Assembly: GCA_913057775.1 (NCBI GenBank)
Contig: CAJXOG010000010.1
Coordinates: 1 to 40,522, forward strand
Source: an uncultured Fodinibius sp.
Lineage (GTDB): Bacteria > Bacteroidota > Rhodothermia > Balneolales > Balneolaceae
Direction: 5' to 3'
Length of the DNA stretch: 40,522 nt
The notes under the pieces are model-generated. The model saw nothing but the letters and a program-made list of their open reading frames with translations, had not been told where the DNA came from and searched no databases. The translations under genes and the position numbers were made by a program. Below, one piece after another: positions 8,249 to 16,776 of the stretch (the stretch's first letter is position 1; each line of letters opens with the position of its first letter).

Positions 8249-9145
8249 ATGAGGATTTTAATTACCGGTGGTACCGGATTTATAGGATCTTATTTGCGAA
8301 CATTACTGCTCCAAGAAGGACACTTTTTAACTATTGTAAGCAGATCCCCAAAAGAATATGAGAATGAAACGGCAAAAAATCAGCAATTTGTTTCTTGGGA
8401 TGATAACCTTGTGCAGGAAATGGAGGAAGCAGATGCAGTTATCAATTTAGCAGGGTCCTCGATATTTGGAACGCGATGGACTGATGAAGTGAAACAGAAG
8501 ATCTATTCTAGTCGCATAGAGTGTACAGAACAACTGGTGGAAGCTATTAAAGATACGGATAATCCACCTGAAGTAATGATTTCCGCTTCGGGAGCTGATT
8601 ATTACGAGCCGGCCGATGATACGGTATTGGATGAGTCGGTCTCGGCTGGAAGTAGTTTCCTATCAAAAGTGTGTGTGGATTGGGAAGAAGCTGCTCAGCC
8701 TGTGACCGAATACGGAGTTCGTCTGGCTAATCCGCGTATTGGCGTTGTGCTTGAAAAGGACGGTGGAGCTTTGGAGCAGATGTTACTGCCCTTCAAGCTT
8801 TTTGTAGGCGGACCTATTGGAAGTGGAGAACAATACTTTCCTTGGATTCATATGCTCGATTTGTGTCGCGGGTTAATATATCCGTTGGAAAATAAAGAGT
8901 TGGAAGGTCCTTATAATCTGAATGCTCCCAATCCGGTAACAATGAATGAATTTACCAGCGAACTGGCGTCTCAATTACATCGGCCGTCAATATTTAGAGT
9001 ACCAGAATTTGTATTGGATATGGTATTGGGAGAAGCTGCGAATCCCGTAATAACGAGCAAACGCATGCAGCCTAAAAAGCTACAGCAACACGGATTTGAG
9101 TTTAAATTTAGTTACCTGCGACAGGCCTTGGGGGATATCCTGTAA
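8249..9145 (+). CDS. TIGR01777-type NAD-dependent epimerase/dehydratase
   Basis: An extended short-chain dehydrogenase of 298 residues in the TIGR01777 (YfcH/SDR39U1) family. The cofactor loop GGTGFIG is at 7-13 and the NLAGSSIFGTRWTDEVKQKI segment is diagnostic. SASGADYYEP replaces the more usual SASAVGYYG, keeping the tyrosines. The C-terminal YNLNAPNPVTMNEF and a DUF1731-like tail (SKRMQPKKLQQHGFEFKF) complete the family layout. The true substrate of this family is unknown. Its start at ATG 8249 is 78 bases from the divergent MauE-like gene, and its stop is 9 bases from the convergent lipoprotein gene. Confidence 0.88.
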   Translation: MRILITGGTGFIGSYLRTLLLQEGHFLTIVSRSPKEYENETAKNQQFVSWDDNLVQEMEEADAVINLAGSSIFGTRWTDEVKQKIYSSRIECTEQLVEAIKDTDNPPEVMISASGADYYEPADDTVLDESVSAGSSFLSKVCVDWEEAAQPVTEYGVRLANPRIGVVLEKDGGALEQMLLPFKLFVGGPIGSGEQYFPWIHMLDLCRGLIYPLENKELEGPYNLNAPNPVTMNEFTSELASQLHRPSIFRVPEFVLDMVLGEAANPVITSKRMQPKKLQQHGFEFKFSYLRQALGDIL

Positions 9146-9154
9146 CTATGGCTA

Positions 9155-11830
9155 TTACTTTTTGGATTCCTCGCTACCGGCTTCATTATTTTCTTCATCC
9201 GTACCGAAGATCGTCCAGGTACGCAGTCCTTCTCTCGTTTGAGCAATAAGTTCATTGTATCCATCACCATCGATATCTGTAACTATAGGATATTGCATGC
9301 CGCTGGTTGGGACCGAATAAATACGTTCGCTATCCATTATCTCCCAAGCGTATAGACGGCCGAAGTTTGCCAATGCCACAATATCTTTCTGCTCATTCTT
9401 GTCAATATCTGAGACAAAAGGAGAGAACATAGGGGCAGCCGGTTGACCCATACTCTGTGTATATCGTAATTGGCCTTCCTCATTAATCAAAAACACAGAA
9501 CCATTTGAACTCATTGTTAAAATCATCGGTTCCCGATGGGTTTGACTCCCATCCTGTACAGTTAAATCGTGAACAGAAGGAGTTCCCACTAAAGCACTAT
9601 TTGAAGCATAAACAGCTTCGATATCAGAAGATTCAGTACTTGTTTCAAAGACATTAAGTGAATCAGCAAAAAGCTGATTGGGTCCCATGGAATATAAATA
9701 ACCGTCGGCAGCATTTCCTAAAATATTGCCTTCATAGAGCACAGGAGAACCGTTTAACGAGGCATTAATGAATTTCGGAAAACCGTTCCTTTCATTGCCA
9801 TTTGCACGCCACCCATGCAGGGCATTTTCAGCAAATGCGAAAATAGTTGTTGCCCCTTGGTAATTTGTAACTGTTGGGATGGTTCTAATCTCTGCGTTTG
9901 TAGTAATAGGCCAGCCGTTAATATTCTCACCGCGACCATTCATAAGGTGTAGCTTTCTATCCGCGGTAGCGACCATGGCATTAGGTAATCCGTCTCGGTC
10001 GATATCTTCTACGACTAATGGCGAAGTAATTTTTTCGCTGAGTTCAAAAGGAAACTTGGGAAGTAATTCTCCATTGTCATTCCACCCGTAGACTTTATTG
10101 CCGGCCGCAAGAAGAATTACATTTTGATTGGTTCCATACCAGTCGTAAACAACGGGAGATCCAATCGGAGTATCAGATCCGGTATTCGCTCGCATCACCA
10201 CTGTTCCATCAGCTGCCAGAGCGTATAGATCACCGGATGTTGTAGCAAAAATAACCTCATTTCTGTCACTGCCGCCAATATCAGCTAAAATTGGTTTGCC
10301 CGTTAAATCGGAGCCTGTAGGGAATAGCCATTTTTCTTGATAAGGTGCTGAGCGATCTTTTGTTTGATACGCCTTTAAACTGAAGGAAAAATTATTGTCA
10401 CTGTTTTCGGTGGTCGATGCAGTTAGGATATCAAACTTTGAAGTGAGTGCATTAAGGTAATTATTTGGGGATAGAAAAGGTTCTACAAATGAATAAAAAT
10501 CACTGTTACCAATAAAGAATCCGCTAATTTCTTCGGGAAGATCTTCTTTTATATCCCGAAATGTCTGCTCATAGTACATGGTACGACGTCGGCTGCGGTC
10601 AGAGGAAACACCCTCAACAAGTCCTTTGCGTTTTGAGATCGCTACAACATCTCCGATGATATCCAGATAAAAGTTCTGGAATGTGCAAAATGAGCTTCCT
10701 ATTAGTTGGGCAATGGCATTGCTCTGAATGACATACGTACCGTCGCTACGTTGAATGTGATCATTGCGAGTCAGTGAATTAAGTGCTCGTCGCAAAGCGG
10801 GGACATCCGAAACCTTACGCAGAAAGAGATGTTCTCCGGTAGAAAGGAATCCGGACTGTGCATACATTACCAGTGAAAACTCCGGTTCAAGTGTTTTGGC
10901 AATATCTGAGTATGCAATTTGATCGTCGATAAGAACCGAATCTAAGCGCGTAGTGTCGACCAGAGAAGTCGGGGGCACTCTTCGAGGTTCAAGACGAAAT
11001 ATCCCTGCTGCCGCTGCATTAGATGAAATATATTGATCCAAAACAATGGGCGCATTGGTAGATGATACCGCCGCTACCAAATCGGATGGGACCTTTTCGC
11101 TGAGCGGAACGGTGCCGGAAAGTTCAAGCATGCTACCTTGCCCTTCGCCTTCTCGCGTAACGGATAATAATGTTGGTTCTGTTCCTTCAAGGGCATTCTT
11201 AATCATCGGACGATACGTAACCATGGATAACTGCTCTACCCATTTATCTAAAGAGGGAGTATTCATGATGATGTTCCCCGCTTGGGGTGTAATATCCGAC
11301 AGATTTGCTCGGGGATGTGTACCTGTATAAGCTCGGATCGTTTCTTCAAGTGCCAGGCTGGATTCGGATATAAATAGATCGTTATGAAGTTGAGCTGCAA
11401 AAAGTCTCCGATCACCAAGATGTAAAATATGTATCTTGACGTTGTTAAAAGAATACTGGTTTTGCGCAAAATCCAGATAAAAGTTGTTTTGCATTCGTTC
11501 TATAAACCCGTTGGATGCCTGGGCCATCCAGACAATGGCAAGCTGATTATCAGCATCTGGATAAAGTGTAATAGCATTTAGGGGAATTGAAGATTGGGCT
11601 GTAGAGTCAATTCGTGATAATAGTTGAACGGCTGAGGAAGTGATGTCATCTAATAAAGGCGTCTGGGATGCATCAAGGACCGAATTGAGCGAAGCTGCTT
11701 CATCGGGAATGATTACAAAAGGGGCTTCTTCTGGTACGGCATCCGACCAGCTGCGATCGGGAATATCTGAGCATGATGCTAATAGTAAAACAGTACATAA
11801 AAAAATACCTGCAGCTTTAAACGTATTCAT
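9155..11830 (-). CDS. Large beta-propeller (FG-GAP/VCBS-like) lipoprotein
   Basis: An 891-residue lipoprotein: a signal peptide and the lipobox LLASC put the lipidated cysteine at residue 20. Residues about 30-490 form a region of unknown function that recalls DUF3352-type proteins. From about 505 onward there are repeated blades with calcium-site-like motifs: DIGGSDRNEVIFA, DIDRDGLPNAMVA, DIDKNEQKDIVALA and DIDGDGYNELIAQ. These are typical of FG-GAP/VCBS propellers used in binding or scaffolding at the cell surface or in the periplasm. The acidic tail is EENNEAGSEESKK. It is divergent from the BatA-like gene across about 110 bases and convergent with the upstream epimerase. No enzyme motif is visible. 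Confidence 0.8.
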   Translation of the reverse strand: MNTFKAAGIFLCTVLLLASCSDIPDRSWSDAVPEEAPFVIIPDEAASLNSVLDASQTPLLDDITSSAVQLLSRIDSTAQSSIPLNAITLYPDADNQLAIVWMAQASNGFIERMQNNFYLDFAQNQYSFNNVKIHILHLGDRRLFAAQLHNDLFISESSLALEETIRAYTGTHPRANLSDITPQAGNIIMNTPSLDKWVEQLSMVTYRPMIKNALEGTEPTLLSVTREGEGQGSMLELSGTVPLSEKVPSDLVAAVSSTNAPIVLDQYISSNAAAAGIFRLEPRRVPPTSLVDTTRLDSVLIDDQIAYSDIAKTLEPEFSLVMYAQSGFLSTGEHLFLRKVSDVPALRRALNSLTRNDHIQRSDGTYVIQSNAIAQLIGSSFCTFQNFYLDIIGDVVAISKRKGLVEGVSSDRSRRRTMYYEQTFRDIKEDLPEEISGFFIGNSDFYSFVEPFLSPNNYLNALTSKFDILTASTTENSDNNFSFSLKAYQTKDRSAPYQEKWLFPTGSDLTGKPILADIGGSDRNEVIFATTSGDLYALAADGTVVMRANTGSDTPIGSPVVYDWYGTNQNVILLAAGNKVYGWNDNGELLPKFPFELSEKITSPLVVEDIDRDGLPNAMVATADRKLHLMNGRGENINGWPITTNAEIRTIPTVTNYQGATTIFAFAENALHGWRANGNERNGFPKFINASLNGSPVLYEGNILGNAADGYLYSMGPNQLFADSLNVFETSTESSDIEAVYASNSALVGTPSVHDLTVQDGSQTHREPMILTMSSNGSVFLINEEGQLRYTQSMGQPAAPMFSPFVSDIDKNEQKDIVALANFGRLYAWEIMDSERIYSVPTSGMQYPIVTDIDGDGYNELIAQTREGLRTWTIFGTDEENNEAGSEESKK

Positions 11831-11939
11831 GAATGGGGATAATTTTTTCTCCGTAATAATTGTTAAAATATCGCTGTTTATTTAATAGCTTATGAATGGC
11901 TAAGTTTTTAAGCCTTCAAAAGTAACAATTTTGATATTA

Positions 11940-14072
11940 ATGAACTTTCTTAATCCTTTATTTTTGTTGGGGCTTTTGGCCGTAGCGTTACCTGTTATCA
12001 TTCATCTGATCAATCTGCAGCGGCCACAAAAGGTTGCCTTTTCAACCTTGTCTTTTTTTAATGAGCTTCGTAAAAGTACAATTCGTCGCATACGAATCAA
12101 ACAATATTTGTTGCTTGCGTTGCGTACGTTGGCTGTATTGTTTTTAGCTCTTGCGCTGGCCCGTCCTTTTTTACCTCCAACTATATCAGGCTCAGCAAGT
12201 TCCGGTGAATCCCGATCAGTTGCTATTTTGATTGATAACAGTGCCAGCATGAGCCGGGTTGGAACGGATGGTCCACTAATAGATCAAGCCAGGGATATTG
12301 TTGATCGGATAATAAGAAACGGTAACACCGACGATAAATTTCTTATTAAAACAACAAATATTACTGATGCTACAAATGCCGGTTTTGTCAGTAGCAACAG
12401 GGCGATCAACCAGTTGGATGATATAATATCGGTTAATAGTGGACATTATACTGCAGATCAGTTTAAGGAGGTATATCAGCAACTTAAAGATGCACCGGGG
12501 GGGGAGTCGGTGCTGTATGTTGTTTCTGATGGGCAGGTTAGTCAGCTTTCAAGTCTGGAAAAGATTGAACTTGGTGATGAATCGGGGGCAAAGTCGATAT
12601 CGGTACAGCTTATTCAGTTGGAAGAAGCCAAACAGCAAAATGTGGCTGTTAAATCAGTTTCACTCGAGAGCCAGCTGTTAAGTCCGGGTTCGCCGATTAC
12701 ATTATCGGTAGAAGTAGAAAATACGGGTGATGCAGCTGTTTCCAATCAGTTTGTTTCATTGCAGGTAGAAGGGGAGATGACGGGCCAATATGAAACTGCG
12801 TTAGAGCCGGGAGAAACCAAAGACTTTTTATTTGAACTCGTTCCGGAAGACGTTGGATATCTGTCTGGCCAAATTCTTTTGGAGGGAGACGAAGTGGATT
12901 TTGATAATACAAGACATTTTGTAGTACAGATTCCCCGGCAGCGGTCAATATTGTTGGTTAGCAATGGCCAAAAGTCTTCTTCTTTTACATCGTATATAGC
13001 TCCGGCATTGGAAGCTGCTCGGCAAACCAATGCGCGTATCCTATTTGAAGAAAAACAAGTGGATGGCATTGAACAGGGGACATGGACAGACTACGATGGA
13101 TTGATTTTAAATGGACTTACCAGCATTCCTGCATATTGGCATCAGGGGCTGAGCCAATACGTGCAAGATGGAGGAGGCGTGCTGTTTTTCCCTTCTGAAC
13201 AGGGTGAAATAGAAAGCTATAACCAATTTTTTTCTCTTTTTAATGCCGGTCAATTTGATAATGTGATAGGAGAATACGGCTCTTTTGAAACCATTACTAA
13301 AATGGGAGAACTCGAAGAAGGACATCCTATTTTGGATGGTATCTTTAACAAAGAAGAAAATGAGGAAATTCGGGTTGATTTGCCCTCCCTGTTCTACTAT
13401 TACCATTATGAACCTGCTTCCAATTCCAATACTTTAACACTGTTGGAAGCTGCAAACGATGATATTTTACTTGCCGAACACAGATTTGGGGAAGGTATGT
13501 TGCTCATTTCTACATTGGGAGCTGATCCTGGTTGGTCAAACTTCCCGGTAACCCCCCTTTTTGCGCCCATGTATTATCGAACCATACTATATGCATCTTC
13601 ACCCGAAAGAGGCGGTCTTCAGCAGCATCAACTTGGAAATACATTTCAATGGGTAGAGTCCATTTCAGAAACGGATATTACACTTTCGATAAATGGAACG
13701 GATTACAAGCCGGAAGTCCAGCGACAGTCCAATGGTATGAAAATAGCATATGAGGGAAGAGAATGGGAACCCGGAATATTAGAAATATCTGCAGGCGATC
13801 AGGTAATGCAGGTAGCTGTAAATCAAGATATAATGGAATCGCACTTTGATACGTTAGATAAAGAGCAGTGGCAAAATATACTGGATGATAAGGTTTATCT
13901 GCCTGATATTATTGCTGCAGATGATCTCTCAAATGATAAATTGGATGAACAATTGCGTTCTTCTGTTTTCGGAAAAGAAATTTGGAATTGGTTTATTTGG
14001 ATAGCATTGCTTTTTTTAGTTACAGAAACACTGATTACGCGCTTATACAAAGCCGAATCAACATCATCATGA
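11940..14072 (+). CDS. BatA-domain/von Willebrand A membrane protein
   Basis: A membrane-anchored protein of 710 residues. It opens with the BatA N-terminal double-helix domain (MNFLNPLFLLGLLAVALPVI then HLINLQRPQKVAFSTL), followed by a second helix at about 57-80. A VWA domain follows with the MIDAS motif DNSAS (about 99-103), so it should bind a metal ion. A large extracytoplasmic part ends in a single helix (WFIWIALLFLVTETLI). Bat-family proteins are linked to aerotolerance and MoxR chaperone systems, but no moxR is present here. I chose ATG 11940 because MNFLNP is the family start; a TTG at 11931 is the alternative. The next gene starts one base after its stop. Confidence 0.85.
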   Translation: MNFLNPLFLLGLLAVALPVIIHLINLQRPQKVAFSTLSFFNELRKSTIRRIRIKQYLLLALRTLAVLFLALALARPFLPPTISGSASSGESRSVAILIDNSASMSRVGTDGPLIDQARDIVDRIIRNGNTDDKFLIKTTNITDATNAGFVSSNRAINQLDDIISVNSGHYTADQFKEVYQQLKDAPGGESVLYVVSDGQVSQLSSLEKIELGDESGAKSISVQLIQLEEAKQQNVAVKSVSLESQLLSPGSPITLSVEVENTGDAAVSNQFVSLQVEGEMTGQYETALEPGETKDFLFELVPEDVGYLSGQILLEGDEVDFDNTRHFVVQIPRQRSILLVSNGQKSSSFTSYIAPALEAARQTNARILFEEKQVDGIEQGTWTDYDGLILNGLTSIPAYWHQGLSQYVQDGGGVLFFPSEQGEIESYNQFFSLFNAGQFDNVIGEYGSFETITKMGELEEGHPILDGIFNKEENEEIRVDLPSLFYYYHYEPASNSNTLTLLEAANDDILLAEHRFGEGMLLISTLGADPGWSNFPVTPLFAPMYYRTILYASSPERGGLQQHQLGNTFQWVESISETDITLSINGTDYKPEVQRQSNGMKIAYEGREWEPGILEISAGDQVMQVAVNQDIMESHFDTLDKEQWQNILDDKVYLPDIIAADDLSNDKLDEQLRSSVFGKEIWNWFIWIALLFLVTETLITRLYKAESTSS

Positions 14073-14073
14073 T

Positions 14074-14661
14074 ATGATAAATACGGATGCAGATATTATC
14101 CTTTGGTTTGTGCTGGGCATTTTTACACTGGGTGCTGCTGTACTGGCTACTATTTCTGTAGCAAATGTTATTCGGTTGCGTAATGTACGATTGAGCTGGA
14201 AGACCGGTAAATTGGGAGGATATCCGTTGTTTTCGACTTTGTTTATGCTTACCGTTTTTATAGTGGGCGGTACCGCAATATACCGTGGAGCAACAATTGA
14301 AATTGTACTTGCCGGCATGTATAGCTGGCTCGGGTTTTGCTGGTTCACTGCCAGTTATTTGGCAACAAAACGATTTATTACTGACAACGGCATCGTAAAA
14401 AATGTAAATGAACCATCACAAACCGTAGCTTGGCACCAAATCCGTGATTTTGTAGAAACAGAACATGAAAGATATACGCATTATATTTTTATCTACAGTG
14501 TCGATAAAAGTGATAATACCGATAAATTTATTCGCTTGGAACTGGATGTACCTGATTACAGAAAAGCATCTTTTAAAAAAATAATTTCACACAAACTCGG
14601 ACGACGAATTCGTTGTTATGTTAAGGATGATATAAACATCCAGCAATTTAAACAGCTGTAG
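14074..14661 (+). CDS. Membrane protein of unknown function
   Basis: A 195-residue protein that I do not recognise. Residues about 8-30, 50-66 and 74-97 are hydrophobic helices. The remaining C-terminal half (from ATKRFITDNGIVKN) is soluble and strand-rich, ending in IRCYVKDDINIQQFKQL. This layout resembles small bacterial PH-like membrane proteins, but that is only a shape-based guess. It starts one base after the BatA-like gene's stop, so the two are almost certainly co-transcribed and may act together. HflX follows after 33 bases. Confidence 0.75.
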   Translation: MINTDADIILWFVLGIFTLGAAVLATISVANVIRLRNVRLSWKTGKLGGYPLFSTLFMLTVFIVGGTAIYRGATIEIVLAGMYSWLGFCWFTASYLATKRFITDNGIVKNVNEPSQTVAWHQIRDFVETEHERYTHYIFIYSVDKSDNTDKFIRLELDVPDYRKASFKKIISHKLGRRIRCYVKDDINIQQFKQL

Positions 14662-14694
14662 CAATTACAATTAAAACTTTTAGACTTTACTCAT

Positions 14695-15984
14695 TTGTTT
14701 GAAGAGATACGAAATTCTGATATTGTCCAAGAACGGGCCATCCTTGTAGGTGTCTATGGACCCGAAACCCCGCGCATTCAGGCCGAAGAATATTTGGATG
14801 AGCTTGAACTGCTCACCTATACCGCCGGTGGGAAGACGATTGATAAGGTATTGCAAAATCGAATGCACCCCGATCCCTCTTCGTATGTTGGATCCGGTAA
14901 GCTTCGGCAGCTAAAGTCCATGAAGGGCGAAAAAAATATCGATACCTTTATTTTTGATGACGACCTTTCGCCTACGCAGATCCGAAATATCGAAAAGGAA
15001 ACGAAAGCCAAGGTGTTGGATCGCAGTGGGTTGATCCTGGATATTTTTGCATCACGAGCAAAAACAGCTGCTGCCAAAACACAGGTAGAGCTGGCACAAC
15101 TACAATATTTGCTGCCGCGATTAACGCGATTTTGGACACACCTTTCGCGCCAGCAGGGTGGTATCGGTACTCGTGGACCCGGTGAGTCACAGATCGAGAT
15201 GGACCGCCGTATGATTGATAAGCGTATTGCTACGCTCAAAGAAAAGCTCGATAAAATTGATCAGCAGCGGCAGACCCAGCGCAAGGGTCGGTCCGAAAAA
15301 GTACGAATTTCGCTTGTTGGGTATACCAATGCCGGTAAATCTACCTTGATGAATGCATTGACGAATACTGAAGTATTGGCTGAGAATCGCCTTTTCGCAA
15401 CGCTCGACTCCACTGTGCGACAATATGAAATTGGTAACCACGAAGCACTTTTGTCAGACACTGTTGGATTTATCCGAAAACTGCCGCATGATCTCATCGC
15501 CAGTTTTAAATCCACACTCGATGAAGTGCGTGAATGTGATATTTTATTGCATGTGGTAGATGCTTCATCCCGAGTAGTACAGGATTATATTGATGTGGTG
15601 GATGATACTCTTGAAGATATGGAGGTAAACGATAAAAAGAGTCTACTCGTATTTAATAAGATGGATGCCATCGATACCCATCGCATTAATGAGCTGAAGC
15701 GGGCTTATCCAGATGCTGTATTTATCTCTGCCGAACGGAGTATAGGTCTTGAAAAGCTGGAAAATAGAATAAAGGAACTTATTGAGGAAGATTTCGTTAC
15801 AGAAACCATGAGTATTCCCGCAGCGAAATATGAAGGAGTCGCGTTTTTACACCGCGAAGCAAATATTATAGAAAAAAAATACGAAGGTTCAGATATAAAG
15901 CTTACGTTTAGTATAGATAAATCAGATTTAATGCGGCTTAACGCAATACTCGACAATATTGATACGGCTGAATCAGTTATGTAA
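14695..15984 (+). CDS. hflX: Ribosome-associated GTPase HflX
   Basis: HflX is a GTPase that splits stalled or stress-damaged ribosomes. The 429-residue protein has the N-terminal HflX domain (HPDPSSYVGSGKL, FDDDLSPTQIRNIE), a coiled linker with QQGGIGTRGPGESQ (153-166), and a GTPase domain. The G1 loop is GYTNAGKST (209-217), G3 is DTVGF (255-259) and G4 is NKMD (321-324). The C-terminal domain is present. The start is TTG 14695, with no Shine-Dalgarno sequence visible; the next methionine would remove part of the conserved N-terminal domain. The CBS-protein gene follows after 24 bases. Confidence 0.95.
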   Translation: MFEEIRNSDIVQERAILVGVYGPETPRIQAEEYLDELELLTYTAGGKTIDKVLQNRMHPDPSSYVGSGKLRQLKSMKGEKNIDTFIFDDDLSPTQIRNIEKETKAKVLDRSGLILDIFASRAKTAAAKTQVELAQLQYLLPRLTRFWTHLSRQQGGIGTRGPGESQIEMDRRMIDKRIATLKEKLDKIDQQRQTQRKGRSEKVRISLVGYTNAGKSTLMNALTNTEVLAENRLFATLDSTVRQYEIGNHEALLSDTVGFIRKLPHDLIASFKSTLDEVRECDILLHVVDASSRVVQDYIDVVDDTLEDMEVNDKKSLLVFNKMDAIDTHRINELKRAYPDAVFISAERSIGLEKLENRIKELIEEDFVTETMSIPAAKYEGVAFLHREANIIEKKYEGSDIKLTFSIDKSDLMRLNAILDNIDTAESVM

Positions 15985-16008
15985 CAAATTGTATTATATT
16001 ATCTACTG

Positions 16009-16677
16009 ATGCTTGCAAATAAATCCATAACAAAGTCCGAGTTTGAACCTCTCCGAGGTAACGATACTGTTGCGACGGTAAGGGAGCGCATGATAGAGGA
16101 GCAGGTAAATGCCTTGCCGGTAGTTGATCCCACTACTCAAAAGCTAATCGGTCAAATTGGTCGTGATCAAATTGACCGAGCGAATGACGACCAGCAGATT
16201 TCAGATCTGCAGATGGATAAAGTTGTCAAAATTTTTGAAGGTCAGCACATCTTTGAAGGCGTTCGGTTGATGTTGCAATATGAGTTGAATTTGCTTCCAC
16301 TGGTGAATAAGGAAGCTACCTATTTGGGTGTAATCACTAAGCAGCAAATCCTGGAGGCGATATCCAAGATGTTGAACCTCGAACAAAAGGGGTCTGTGCT
16401 GACTATAGAAATTGAGCCTATAGACTTTTCTCTCTCCGAGATTGTGCAAGTTATTGAGGCCGAGGGCGCTAAAATTTTGGGAGTAGCGGTAGAAAGTCCT
16501 GATAGTGATCATCAGGCATTTGAAGTATCTGTAAAACTTAATTTGGAAGATATTTCTCGCGTAACAGCCGCACTTAAACGATATGGGTACTCTGTTCTTG
16601 TTGAATCGGAGAGCACCGTACTCGAAAATGATCTTGAATATCGAGCTGATGAATTGATAAAATACATAGATATGTGA
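16009..16677 (+). CDS. CBS-pair protein with C-terminal ACT-like domain
   Basis: A cytosolic protein of 222 residues. Residues about 1-125 form a CBS pair (NALPVVDPTTQKLIGQIGRD and NLLPLVNKEATYLGVITKQQ), which in other proteins binds adenine nucleotides. Residues about 133-205 (VLTIEIEPIDFSLSEIVQVI ... VSVKLNLEDISRVTAALKRY) show the strand-helix-strand order of an ACT-like regulatory domain. There is no catalytic domain, so it is probably a ligand sensor acting on another protein. It lies 24 bases after hflX. Its partner is unknown. Confidence 0.8.
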   Translation: MLANKSITKSEFEPLRGNDTVATVRERMIEEQVNALPVVDPTTQKLIGQIGRDQIDRANDDQQISDLQMDKVVKIFEGQHIFEGVRLMLQYELNLLPLVNKEATYLGVITKQQILEAISKMLNLEQKGSVLTIEIEPIDFSLSEIVQVIEAEGAKILGVAVESPDSDHQAFEVSVKLNLEDISRVTAALKRYGYSVLVESESTVLENDLEYRADELIKYIDM

Positions 16678-16776
16678 AATCTATGTATAAATGGAATTCC
16701 TTTCTGTTATTTACGGAACAAAAACTCAATTCTTGGTATATTCAGTAATAAGTAAAACCTGAATTTTATTTGATCA

